The notes beneath the pieces were generated by a model. It saw only the letters and a list, made by a program, of their open reading frames with translations. It was not told the DNA's origin and ran no database searches. Below are positions 8,936-16,918 of a stretch of 64,000 nt of DNA, one piece after another. Source of the stretch: Burkholderiales bacterium (GTDB taxonomy: Bacteria > Pseudomonadota > Gammaproteobacteria > Burkholderiales > SG8-41); contig JAUXYA010000008.1 in the NCBI GenBank assembly GCA_030684405.1, forward strand, positions 1 through 64,000. Direction: 5' to 3'. The translations under genes were made by a program, and so were the position numbers. The number at the start of each line of letters is the position of its first letter. Within the stretch, counting starts at the first letter, position 1.

Positions 8936-10231
8936 ATGGAAGTTCTGATCCTCGCCAGCCTGATTCTCCTCAACGGTGCGTTCGCAATGTCGGAGGTGGC
9001 ATTACTGACCGCGCGCCAGTCCAGGCTTGTCACGCTCGCGCAGCGCGGTGATAAGCTCGCCGCCGCTGCGATCAAGCTGTGTGCCAACCCGACCCGCTTT
9101 CTTTCAACCGTACAAATCGGCATCACCTCGATCGGCCTGCTCAACGGCATCGTCGGCGAAGCCATCCTCGCCGCGCCATTCGCCGTCTGGCTGCAGGAGC
9201 AGGGTCTGGAAACCAGGACCAGCAACATCATCGCCACCACCGTGGTCGTGATAACCGTCACCTACTTCTCCATCGTCATCGGCGAAATCGTGCCCAAGCG
9301 CCTCGGGCAGCACAGCGCCGAAAACATTTCACGTTATGTCTCCTGGCCGATGCGAGGACTGGCGGCCGTCACCGCGCCTTTTGTCCATTTACTGACGATA
9401 TCCACCGACGCAGTGCTCGGCATTGCGCTGCGGGTACTGCGGTTGCAGCCGCAGGAATCCGGACCGCAGCCGCTGTCGATCGACGAGATCCGCACCATCG
9501 TCCTTGAATCTTCCAACGTGCTGCCGAAGAAGCATGCTTCAGTGCTGCTCAATCTGCTCGAGATCGGCGCAATCACGGTCGACGATGTCATGGTCCCGCG
9601 CAACCAGATCGAGGGCATCAATATCGACCTCCCCCTGGAAGAACTCGCGCAGCAGATATCCACCGCGCATCACCGACGGGTCGTGGTTTACCAGGACCAG
9701 CTTGACAACGTGATCGGCACGCTCCGGGTACGACATGCGCTCACTTTGATCCAGCGCGACGAACTTACGCAGGAAAGCGTGCGCGACATGATCAGGGAAC
9801 CTTATTTCGTGCCGTCATCGACACCGCTGCTGTCGCAGATCCAGAACTTCCAGGAGCATCAGGACCGGGTCAGCCTGGTGGTCGATGAATACGGGGAAAT
9901 CATGGGCTTGGTAACCCTGGAAGACATCCTTGAGGAAATCATCGGCGAGTTCACCACCCAGTCGCCTCTGATGGCGCGCGGCCTGCATCCCCAGCCGGAT
10001 GGCAGCTATGTTATTGAAGGCAGCACGCTGCTGCGCGAACTCAACCGCAAGCTTGGCTTCGATTTTCCGCTTGACGGCCCGAAGACCCTAAACGGACTGA
10101 TCCTGGAGCACCTGCAGGACATTCCCGAACCGAACACCAGTGTCCGTATCGCGGGTCACCCCCTGGAAATCGTGCAGACCCAGGACCGGGTCATCAAAAG
10201 TGTGCGAGTGTTCACGCCGTCGGTGAAATAA
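8936..10231 (+). CDS. CNNM/DUF21 transporter with CBS pair and CorC_HlyC domain
   Basis: 431 residues. An N-terminal DUF21/CNNM domain (about 1-190) has three to four membrane segments with MSEVALLTARQSRLVTLA and the NPTRFLSTVQIGITSIGLLNG motif, like the YtfL/PaeA branch. Two CBS repeats follow (MVPRNQIEGINIDLPLEELA; SLVVDEYGEIMGLVTLEDILEE), then a C-terminal CorC_HlyC transporter-associated domain from about 350. Relatives are proposed to export Mg2+, Co2+ or polyamines; the substrate cannot be told here. It follows the ypjD-like gene by about 70 bp. Confidence 0.88.
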   Translation: MEVLILASLILLNGAFAMSEVALLTARQSRLVTLAQRGDKLAAAAIKLCANPTRFLSTVQIGITSIGLLNGIVGEAILAAPFAVWLQEQGLETRTSNIIATTVVVITVTYFSIVIGEIVPKRLGQHSAENISRYVSWPMRGLAAVTAPFVHLLTISTDAVLGIALRVLRLQPQESGPQPLSIDEIRTIVLESSNVLPKKHASVLLNLLEIGAITVDDVMVPRNQIEGINIDLPLEELAQQISTAHHRRVVVYQDQLDNVIGTLRVRHALTLIQRDELTQESVRDMIREPYFVPSSTPLLSQIQNFQEHQDRVSLVVDEYGEIMGLVTLEDILEEIIGEFTTQSPLMARGLHPQPDGSYVIEGSTLLRELNRKLGFDFPLDGPKTLNGLILEHLQDIPEPNTSVRIAGHPLEIVQTQDRVIKSVRVFTPSVK

Positions 10232-10340
10232 GGCGTCCGATCCCGGCGCGCAGCCTTTACAACACTGCGCCGGACGGGCATCATCCCATGCATAAGCGAT
10301 CGTAACCTATTGGTTCATCGAGGAAATTTGGAGGTCCGCC

Positions 10341-11567
10341 ATGGCAACCGCAACTGCCGCTCGCAAATCCGAAATCACGGAATACACCTTCCGCTGGGTG
10401 GGTCAGGACCGTGCCGGAAAAACCGTACGCGGAGAAATCCAGGCAAGCGGAGAGGCGCAGGTCAACGCCGTGCTGCGCCGCCAGGGCATCAAGATCGTCG
10501 AGGTCAAGAAGCAGCGTCTAGGTCGCGGCGGCTCGGTCTCGGAAAAGGACATCACACTGTTCACCCGCCAGTTGGCAACCATGATGAAATCCGGCGTGCC
10601 GCTGCTGCAGTCCTTCGACATCGTCGGCAAGGGCCACAGCAATCCGGCGGTCGCCCGGCTGTTGATGAGCATCAAGTCCGACGTCGAGACCGGCATGAGC
10701 CTGAAACAGGCATTCGAAAAGCACCCGCTGCATTTCGATGCGCTGTTCTGCAACCTGGTCGGCGCCGGCGAGGCGGCCGGTATCCTGGAAAGCCTTCTCG
10801 ACCGCCTGGCAACCTACAAGGAAAAAATTCTCGCCATCAAAGGCAAGATCAAGTCCGCACTGTTCTACCCGATTGCGATCATGGTGGTGGCCGTGGTGAT
10901 CACCGCGATCATCATGATCTTCGTGATTCCGGCCTTCAAGGAAGTGTTTAAGAGCTTCGGTGCCGACCTGCCGACACCGACGCTGATCGTGATGGCCATA
11001 TCGGATTTCGTGGTGGCCAACTGGTTCTTCCTGTTCGGCGGCGCCGGCGTGGCCATTTATGCATTCTTCTGGACCTGGAAGCGCTCGACGAAGATGCAGA
11101 TGTACATGGACCGTATCGTGCTGCGTGTCCCCGTGTTTGGCGACCTGATCCGCAAATCCTCGATTGCGCGCTGGACGCGCACGCTTGCCACGATGTTCGC
11201 CGCCGGCGTACCGCTGGTTGAAGCCCTGGGTTCGGTGGCTGGCGCTGCGGGCAACTATGAATATTACGTCGCCACCAAGAAAATCCAGGCCGAAGTTGCC
11301 ACCGGCTCCAGCCTCACCTCGTCCATGCAGGGCACCGAGGTCTTCCCGAACATGGTGATCCAGATGACCATGATCGGAGAGGAGGCGGGCTCGCTTGACC
11401 AGATGCTGAGCAAGGTAGCCGACTTTTTCGAGGCCGAGGTGGACGAGGCGGTCGAAGCATTATCCAGCTTGATGGAGCCGATGATCATGGTGGTGCTGGG
11501 CACGCTGATCGGTGGCATGGTCATCGCCATGTACCTGCCTATCTTCAAGCTGGGATCCGCCGTCTAA
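10341..11567 (+). CDS. pilC: Type IV pilus inner-membrane platform protein PilC
   Basis: 408 residues with the duplicated GspF fold: domain 1 (SEKDITLFTRQLATMMKSGVPLLQS), a membrane helix pair near 170-240, domain 2 (SIARWTRTLATMFAAGVPLVEAL) and a last helix MIMVVLGTLIGGMVIAMYLPIF. GGAGG seven bases before ATG 10341 fixes the start. PilC anchors the PilB/PilT motors. pilB is normally just upstream but here the preceding gene is the CNNM transporter. A TTTACA-17-CATCAT pair 40-80 bp upstream could be its promoter. Confidence 0.95.
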   Translation: MATATAARKSEITEYTFRWVGQDRAGKTVRGEIQASGEAQVNAVLRRQGIKIVEVKKQRLGRGGSVSEKDITLFTRQLATMMKSGVPLLQSFDIVGKGHSNPAVARLLMSIKSDVETGMSLKQAFEKHPLHFDALFCNLVGAGEAAGILESLLDRLATYKEKILAIKGKIKSALFYPIAIMVVAVVITAIIMIFVIPAFKEVFKSFGADLPTPTLIVMAISDFVVANWFFLFGGAGVAIYAFFWTWKRSTKMQMYMDRIVLRVPVFGDLIRKSSIARWTRTLATMFAAGVPLVEALGSVAGAAGNYEYYVATKKIQAEVATGSSLTSSMQGTEVFPNMVIQMTMIGEEAGSLDQMLSKVADFFEAEVDEAVEALSSLMEPMIMVVLGTLIGGMVIAMYLPIFKLGSAV

Positions 11568-11654
11568 GATTGCCGAGCCCGGCGCAGCCATTCCATTCCC
11601 AAATAGGCCAGACTGCGCTTTTGTCGGGAAACCCTGCTATCAGGTGTATCAACC

Positions 11655-12497
11655 ATGCTGTCGGATCCCGTAATCTTTGCCATGAGTGCAGCGCTGGCCG
11701 GGCTGTGCGTCGGAAGCTTTCTTAATGTCGTAATCCATCGCCTCCCGAAAATGATGGAACGGCAGTGGCGTGCGGAGTGCGCCGAGCTCGCTGGCGGGGA
11801 GGCTCCACCCGCTGAACACTACAACTTGATCGTCCCGCGCTCGGCCTGCCCGTCCTGCAACCGGCCGATCAGGGCAATAGAGAACATCCCGTTGCTGAGC
11901 TGGATAGTGCTGCGCGGCCGCTGTGCTGGCTGCAAGGCAGCGATATCTCCGCGATATCCGGCCGTCGAAGCCCTGACTGCAGCACTCTCGGCCTACTTCG
12001 CCTGGCATTTCGGCTTCGGCATTGCCGGGGCAGCAGCGCTGCTTTTCCTGTGGCTGATGATCGCGCTTACTTTTATCGATCTCGACACCTACTACCTGCC
12101 GGACAACCTGACCCTGCCCCTGCTTTGGGCAGGGTTGCTGATCAACATAAACGGCACCTTCGCAACGCTGCAGTCCGCGGTCATCGGAGCCGCAGCAGGC
12201 TACCTGAGTCTGTGGTCGGTGTACTGGATATTCAAATGGGCAACCGGCAAGGAAGGCATGGGTTATGGCGACTTCAAACTGCTGGCCGCAATCGGCGCAT
12301 GGCTGGGTTGGCAGATGCTGCCCCTCACGATCCTGCTGTCGTCGTTGGTGGGCGCAGTCATCGGCATCGGGCTGATCGTGTTTGCCGGGCGCGGCCGCAG
12401 CGTACCCATTCCTTTCGGCCCCTATCTGGCGATTGCCGGACTGATCGCACTGGCGTACGGCCCCGCCCTGACGCAAGCGTGGTTCGGTCCGCTCTGA
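11655..12497 (+). CDS. pilD: Prepilin peptidase / N-methyltransferase PilD
   Basis: 280-residue inner-membrane aspartyl protease that cleaves and N-methylates prepilins. The N-terminal GSFLNVVIHRLP motif is followed by a two-CxxC zinc site (CPSC and CAGC) and a multi-helix region. The two catalytic aspartates lie in FIDLDTYYLPD and GMGYGDFKL. It sits between pilC and coaE, two bases before the coaE ATG. Confidence 0.96.
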   Translation: MLSDPVIFAMSAALAGLCVGSFLNVVIHRLPKMMERQWRAECAELAGGEAPPAEHYNLIVPRSACPSCNRPIRAIENIPLLSWIVLRGRCAGCKAAISPRYPAVEALTAALSAYFAWHFGFGIAGAAALLFLWLMIALTFIDLDTYYLPDNLTLPLLWAGLLININGTFATLQSAVIGAAAGYLSLWSVYWIFKWATGKEGMGYGDFKLLAAIGAWLGWQMLPLTILLSSLVGAVIGIGLIVFAGRGRSVPIPFGPYLAIAGLIALAYGPALTQAWFGPL

Positions 12498-12499
12498 GC

Positions 12500-13135
12500 A
12501 TGCAGCCTTACTGCATCGGCCTCACGGGCGGCATCGGCTCCGGCAAATCGCGCGCCGCGGACATGTTCGCGGAACTGGGTGCGGACGTGGTCGATACTGA
12601 CGAAATATCCCGCAAGATGACGGCGCGCAATGGCAGCGCCATGCCAGACATCATCGCGGCCTTCGGTCGTGAAGCCGCAGCCGCTGACGGCAGCCTCGAC
12701 CGCGCGGCGATGCGACAGCGCATATTCGGCGATCCCCTCACCCGGCAAAAGCTCGAGGGCATCCTCCACCCACGGATCCGCGAAGCAGCGCGTCACCACG
12801 TTGCCGAATCCACCGCACCCTACGTGCTGCTCGTCGTACCGCTGCTGCTGGAGACTGGCGCCTATCGCGACCTCATCCGCAGGGTGGTGGTGGTGGACTG
12901 CGACGAGGCATTGCAGGTCAGCCGCACCATCGCGCGCAGCCACCTCGACGAGGCCTCAGTGCAGGCCATCATGGCGGCGCAGATGCCACGCAACGAAAAG
13001 CTGGCGTGCGCGGATGACATCATCCGTAATGACGGCAAGGTTGAAGACCTGCGCGCACAGGTCGTGATGCTCCACGCCAAGTACCTGGAACTGGCCGCGC
13101 AGGAAGCTCGAAGCAATCCGCAAAACCGGCATTAA
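12500..13135 (+). CDS. coaE: Dephospho-CoA kinase
   Basis: Last step of CoA synthesis, ATP-dependent phosphorylation of dephospho-CoA. 211 residues with the Walker A GLTGGIGSGKSRAADMF at the N terminus, VVDTDEISR and the lid region VVVVDCDEALQVSRTIAR. ATG 12500 lies two bases after the pilD stop and directly before the P-loop; the open frame further upstream is only a shadow within pilD. Confidence 0.97.
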   Translation: MQPYCIGLTGGIGSGKSRAADMFAELGADVVDTDEISRKMTARNGSAMPDIIAAFGREAAAADGSLDRAAMRQRIFGDPLTRQKLEGILHPRIREAARHHVAESTAPYVLLVVPLLLETGAYRDLIRRVVVVDCDEALQVSRTIARSHLDEASVQAIMAAQMPRNEKLACADDIIRNDGKVEDLRAQVVMLHAKYLELAAQEARSNPQNRH

Positions 13136-13209
13136 GCCTTTATTTTTTCTGGTTTTTGTCCGATACTCCGATAACCGGACTCCAAACTTTTCAATCGGGC
13201 GCACAGGAC

Positions 13210-13965
13210 GTGATCGTCTACGAACATCCACTGAGCGAGCGTGTGCGCACCCTTTTGCGCCTGGAAGACCTGTTCGAACGCATCGAATATTTCCAGAGCC
13301 GCAACGATTCTCCCGAACATCATGTCGCACTGCTGCTGATCTTCGAAATTCTCGAGGTCGCAAGCCGCGCCGACCTCAAGTCCGACCTGCTGCAGGAGCT
13401 CGAACGCCAGAAGCAGACCCTCGAAGCCCTGCGCGAAAACCCCGACATTTCGGAAGAAGCCCTCGACAACGTGCTGTGGCAGATCGACCAGGCTTCGTCG
13501 CGACTTTTCCAGGCCTCGGGCAAAGTGGGCCAGGAACTGCGGGAAAACGAATGGCTGATGAGCATCAAGCAGCGTACGGCGATCCCGGGCGGACTCTGCG
13601 AGTTCGACCTGCCGTCCTACCATTACTGGCTGCAGCAGACGACCGACGTACGGCGCCACGACCTGCAGCAGTGGCTGGCGCCGTTCCTGCCAACGCGTGA
13701 CGCCATCAACATCGTGCTGCGCCTGCTGCGTGAAAGCGGCAAGACCACCGCCCAAACCGCGCAACAAGGCGTGTATCAGCAGATGATGGCCGGGCGCATG
13801 GCCCAGATGCTGCGCATCGGGCTCTCCTCCGATTACGCTTGCATCCCGGAAATCAGTGCGAACAAGTACGCACTGAACATCCGCTTCACCACCCAGGAAG
13901 GCATCCAGCGCCCCAGAGCCTCCGACACGGATGTCGAATTCGAGCTGACCTTCTGTAATCTATAG
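13210..13965 (+). CDS. zapD: Cell division protein ZapD
   Basis: About 251 residues that bundle FtsZ filaments at midcell. The sequence VYEHPLSERVRTLLRLEDL at the start and GGLCEFDLPSYHYWL in the middle match the family. No ATG is available at the N terminus. Family alignment places the start at GTG 13210, giving M(V)IVYEHPL, as many betaproteobacterial ZapD proteins begin M-I-L-Y-E. A TTG at 13156 would add 18 residues read from a T-rich stretch. Normally yacG follows directly; here 1.8 kb intervenes. Confidence 0.9.
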   Translation: MIVYEHPLSERVRTLLRLEDLFERIEYFQSRNDSPEHHVALLLIFEILEVASRADLKSDLLQELERQKQTLEALRENPDISEEALDNVLWQIDQASSRLFQASGKVGQELRENEWLMSIKQRTAIPGGLCEFDLPSYHYWLQQTTDVRRHDLQQWLAPFLPTRDAINIVLRLLRESGKTTAQTAQQGVYQQMMAGRMAQMLRIGLSSDYACIPEISANKYALNIRFTTQEGIQRPRASDTDVEFELTFCNL

Positions 13966-13994
13966 TTTTGTTTTTTATCGTCCAACTACATCCG

Positions 13995-14330
13995 TTACCC
14001 AATCTCGCTCCGTTCAAGCGTGCAGTGAAGGACTAAGACGTATTCCCTACGCCCTCCCCGTATCTCACGCACCAGCGCCCGCGCCAGCTCGCCCACATCC
14101 GCCTGCCCCCGACCTGCGGTGTCCCCAGAATAATCTCCCCCTGCCGCGGGCTCTCGATCTGCCCATAGCTGGGAAACGTCGTCAGTACCTTGTCATGCCC
14201 GAGGTTCTGGCTCCACGCCTTAAAATCTTCCGGGATCTGGCAGACCGTCTGGCCGAGCAGGACGAGCGTGGCTGGCTTTATTGGGGGCCTAGAACAAAAC
14301 CTACTCCCCATGATCGGAATCATGTTTTCA
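13995..14330 (-). pseudogene. Decayed C-terminal end of a tyrosine recombinase/integrase
   Basis: The minus-strand frame contains FKAWSQNLGHDKVLTTF, then SYGQIESPRQGEII. This is the end of the catalytic domain of phage-type integrases, with the LGH box and the following tyrosine in SYG. After EIIL the familiar tail DVGELARALVREIRG continues in another frame, so there is a frameshift near 14110-14130. Everything upstream of the last roughly 90 residues is missing, including the first catalytic Arg. A 6-bp inverted repeat CATGAT-N4-ATCATG lies at the broken 5' end (14309-14324). It marks a past integration next to zapD. Confidence 0.75.
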
Positions 14331-14360
14331 ATATTCTGTGAACAGTTCAGGATACCTCAG

Positions 14361-14549
14361 GGACAGACCATGGTTTAACAAGGGCATGGAGAGATGCCCG
14401 GGAACCCCTGAGCTACCCAAGATAAATCTGGAAGAGCGTCACTTAAACACTAAATTATTGAGTTTTTCCAAAAACATGACAGCCTCGTCAGAGGCATGTT
14501 TTTGTCATTATTTATGCAACTCTCGATAATTGGAACCCATGGTCTGTAC
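14361..14549. mobile_element. MITE/REP-like element with inverted ends
   Basis: GGACAGACCATGG at 14361-14373 is repeated inverted as CCATGGTCTGTAC at 14537-14549, with 11 bases (ACAGACCATGG) in perfect inversion. They enclose about 160 bp with a strong central hairpin and no convincing gene. GGGACAGACC-type ends resemble the REP-like sequences that I recall beside IS200/RAYT transposases. No target-site duplication is clear. The resemblance is from memory and needs a genome search. Confidence 0.5.
14469..14504. terminator. Perfect hairpin inside the 14.4-kb element
   Basis: CAAAAACATG and CATGTTTTTG pair perfectly over 10 bp, with an inner CCTC/GAGG stem and GTCA loop. The T run on the 3' arm makes it terminator-like on the plus strand; it may instead be a structural feature of the small mobile element. 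Confidence 0.6.
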
Positions 14550-14597
14550 TAAAGTTCTCGCAAAAAACATACCTTCATTTTTGTAATAAGATAATTC

Positions 14598-15347
14598 ATG
14601 AACACTTCGACACAACACCCTGACCATAAGCCACGACCATGGGTAGACTTATTGGTCAGTATCGTTATCCCCTCCGTTATATTGATGAAATTCAGTGGCG
14701 ATGAACACTTGGGTAGCGTCAATGCACTGCTGATTGGTCTGGCCTTTCCGCTAGGCTGGGGCCTGTTCGAGCTGATCCGCTTTCACAAGAAAAACTTTAT
14801 TGCAGTATTAGGTTTGGTCAGCGTGGGGCTTACCGGGAGCATTGGCCTGCTGGAGATGGATGCTCAATGGCTGGCTGTTAAAGAAGCGGCCATACCCGCC
14901 ATAATCGGTCTGGCGGTGTTGATTTCCACCAAAACCAGATACCCGTTGGTACGCACGCTGCTCTACAACCCCAACCTGCTCGATGTGAACAAGATTCAAG
15001 CGGCATTGGAAAGCAATAACCAGGTAAAGGAATTTGATACGCGCCTGTTAAATGCCACCTACTTTTTTTCGGCCACGTTTTTGTTTTCATCCATCATGAA
15101 TTATGTGTTGGCGCGATGGATTGTCACCAGTCCTTCCGGCACCCAAGCCTTCAATGAAGAGCTCGGACGCATGACCTTGCTGAGTTACCCGATGATTGCC
15201 ATCCCGTCCACCTTGATGATGATGTGTATTTTTTACTATCTGTGGCGCACCATACGTCGATTAACAGGTTTGACCCTGGAAGAGGTTATGGCTCCTCACT
15301 TGCATGAAAAACACGAACAAGCTGAGAATAAATCCAGCAAAGACTGA
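14598..15347 (+). CDS. VC0807-like integral membrane protein, function unknown
   Basis: 249 residues with about six membrane segments (for example LLVSIVIPSVILMKF, FIAVLGLVSVGLTGSIGLL, FFSATFLFSSIMNYVLA and MIAIPSTLMMMCIFYYLW) and a charged C-terminal tail HEKHEQAENKSSKD. It resembles the VC0807 family, which has no known job. Its base composition (near 48% GC by eye, many A/T-ending codons) is far below the neighbours. It lies beside the integrase remnant, so transfer from another organism is likely. Confidence 0.7.
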   Translation: MNTSTQHPDHKPRPWVDLLVSIVIPSVILMKFSGDEHLGSVNALLIGLAFPLGWGLFELIRFHKKNFIAVLGLVSVGLTGSIGLLEMDAQWLAVKEAAIPAIIGLAVLISTKTRYPLVRTLLYNPNLLDVNKIQAALESNNQVKEFDTRLLNATYFFSATFLFSSIMNYVLARWIVTSPSGTQAFNEELGRMTLLSYPMIAIPSTLMMMCIFYYLWRTIRRLTGLTLEEVMAPHLHEKHEQAENKSSKD

Positions 15348-15743
15348 AGCGCCCTGCATTCCACAGACAAAAAAACGAGGGCAGGTCTTGCGTTGCTTTA
15401 GACACACCAGGCGGCAAGTCAGCGAACCAGCAACAACCAGGAGACCGCAGGAGAACTAGCGAAGCAACATGAACCAGACGTCCTGACAGCCGGCGGCCTG
15501 CGCTGTCAGCAGTGCTGACGGCACGGGCCCCGGGATGGTTGCTGCGTCCGCCCGCACCGCCCGATATAATCCGTCCCAGCCTGCCCCCCCGCAGATTGCG
15601 GGCGATGTTTTGGCCGCGGAGAGACCTCCCAGCATGGCCATGCCGAGTAGCTAGGTGAGTAGTTAGAGAATATGTGGAAATCGAAAAATCCGCCAGCGTT
15701 GATCTTACGGGCAGTTTCAATTTTGCCTTCTGACCTCTGAAAC
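15348..15743. other. Gene-free 396-bp patch between the VC0807-like gene and yacG
   Basis: No supported gene. It holds a 15-bp palindrome GTCAGCAGTGCTGAC at 15505-15519, a TATAAT at about 15572 in GC-rich surroundings, and from about 15650 to 15745 a minus-strand frame reading SEGKIETARKINAGGFFDF that is interrupted further on. The right 110 bp differ in composition from the middle. It looks like a junction of foreign and native DNA. Confidence 0.4.
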
Positions 15744-15944
15744 ATGGCAGGAAAAATCGTAGCCTGTCCCCATTGCGGGACCAGCATTGAGTGGAACCAG
15801 GCGAACCGGTTCCGGCCGTTCTGCTCGGATCGCTGCAAGATGATTGATCTTGGCGCCTGGGCCACCGAACGCTATCGCGTGCCGGTCGAGGACTCCGACG
15901 AGTCCGCGCTATCCGCTGAAGACGAGAATCCGAGGCTGAACTAG
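15744..15944 (+). CDS. yacG: DNA gyrase inhibitor YacG
   Basis: A 66-residue zinc-binding protein with the four-cysteine pattern CPHC...CSDRC (residues about 8-31) and the conserved RPFCSDRCKMIDLGAWATERYRVP split around it. It binds GyrB in E. coli. The native neighbour zapD is now 1.8 kb upstream because of the islet, so yacG must use a promoter within foreign DNA. Its last four bases overlap the end of the convergent Nudix-ThiE gene. Confidence 0.95.
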   Translation: MAGKIVACPHCGTSIEWNQANRFRPFCSDRCKMIDLGAWATERYRVPVEDSDESALSAEDENPRLN

Positions 15945-16915
15945 GACCTGTTAACAATCATTTCATGGGGCCATGCTCCGCGCAACATCGCGAGGCCGTG
16001 TGCTCCGCTATCCAGCGCCTGTTGACGGTCCTCCTCTTGCAGTCCGCCCAGCGCAAACACCGGAATGGTGGTGTCAGCAGCAATGCGCCGGAAGCCTGCC
16101 CAGCCGAGCGGCAGAGCGTCGGGGTGGGTTGGCGTGGGCTGCACCGGACCCAGAACCGCAAAATCCGCCCCCAGGACTTCAGCGCGCTGGAGTTCCCCCC
16201 TGTCATGGCATGAAGCCCCGACCAGAGGCAACCTGGGCCGCTGCTTCAGCGCTACAAGCTGGCTCGCCGTCAGGTGAACGCCGTCGGCGCCACAGCGCAA
16301 GGCAAGTTCAACGTCGGCATTGACCAAGACACGGGCGCCGTGTTTTCGCGCGCGCGATACCACGGCGGAGACATAGGTCTCGAACAGCTGCTGCGGCCAG
16401 TCCTTGCCGCGCACCTGCAGCAGCCCCAGTCCTTGGCTCAGCGCGCCTTCGATACGGTCAAGCGCTGCCGGATACTCCTCAGGCTTGAAACCCGTGATGC
16501 CGTAGGTCTCGGGCAAAGCCAGCGCCCGCATGATCGGCGCGTTGGCCGGCAGCAGGGGTGCGACGTCTATGGCGTCGACACGCTGCCAGGAGAATGCCTG
16601 GGATTCGCGGCTCTGTAGTACACCGCGCCAGGCGCGAACCCGGAAAAAATGCAGGCGCACGTCAGCATGCGAGTAGTCGAATTCGCGGATCAGCCAGGGA
16701 TAGGCCGTGACAATCTCGATGCCGAGTTCCTCGTGCAGTTCACGCGATAGCGCCGCTTCCGGAGATTCACCTGCCTCGATCTTGCCGCCTGGAAATTCCC
16801 AGTAGCCTGTGTAAGGCTTGCCCGGCGGACGCTGGGCCAACAGGAAACGGCCATCCGCCCGTTGCAGCACTGCGGCAACCACCGCGATGCGGCGGCGCCC
16901 TGCCAGCTCCGGCAT
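15941..16915 (-). CDS. Nudix (MutT) hydrolase fused to ThiE-like thiamine phosphate synthase domain
   Basis: 324 residues in two parts. Residues 1-130 are a Nudix domain with the full box GGKIEAGESPEAALSRELHEELGIE, as in MutT, which clears 8-oxo-dGTP. Residues about 140-320 are a TIM-barrel of the ThiE/TenI type, with LLQVRGKDW, VLVNADVELALRCGADGVHL, GASCHDRGEL and FAVLGPVQPTPTHPD. Such fusions occur widely near secA/argJ in betaproteobacteria. Whether the second domain makes thiamine phosphate or has another role is open. It lies 3 nt after the DUF815 gene in the same operon. Confidence 0.88.
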   Translation of the reverse strand: MPELAGRRRIAVVAAVLQRADGRFLLAQRPPGKPYTGYWEFPGGKIEAGESPEAALSRELHEELGIEIVTAYPWLIREFDYSHADVRLHFFRVRAWRGVLQSRESQAFSWQRVDAIDVAPLLPANAPIMRALALPETYGITGFKPEEYPAALDRIEGALSQGLGLLQVRGKDWPQQLFETYVSAVVSRARKHGARVLVNADVELALRCGADGVHLTASQLVALKQRPRLPLVGASCHDRGELQRAEVLGADFAVLGPVQPTPTHPDALPLGWAGFRRIAADTTIPVFALGGLQEEDRQQALDSGAHGLAMLRGAWPHEMIVNRS

Positions 16916-16918
16916 GGC

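Noticed and set aside
8936-10231. Naming the CNNM gene corB because E. coli has corB near ypjD
   Set aside because: The membrane-domain sequence (NPTRFLSTVQIGITSIGLLNG) is closer to the YtfL/PaeA branch than to CorB, so I left the symbol empty.
12050-12499. Upstream extension of the coaE frame through pilD
   Set aside because: pilD is certain in the other frame, and the CoaE family starts right at the P-loop at 12500.
14338-14529. 63-codon frame inside the small mobile element
   Set aside because: Its ends coincide with the inverted repeats and hairpin, with no ribosome site or recognisable product.
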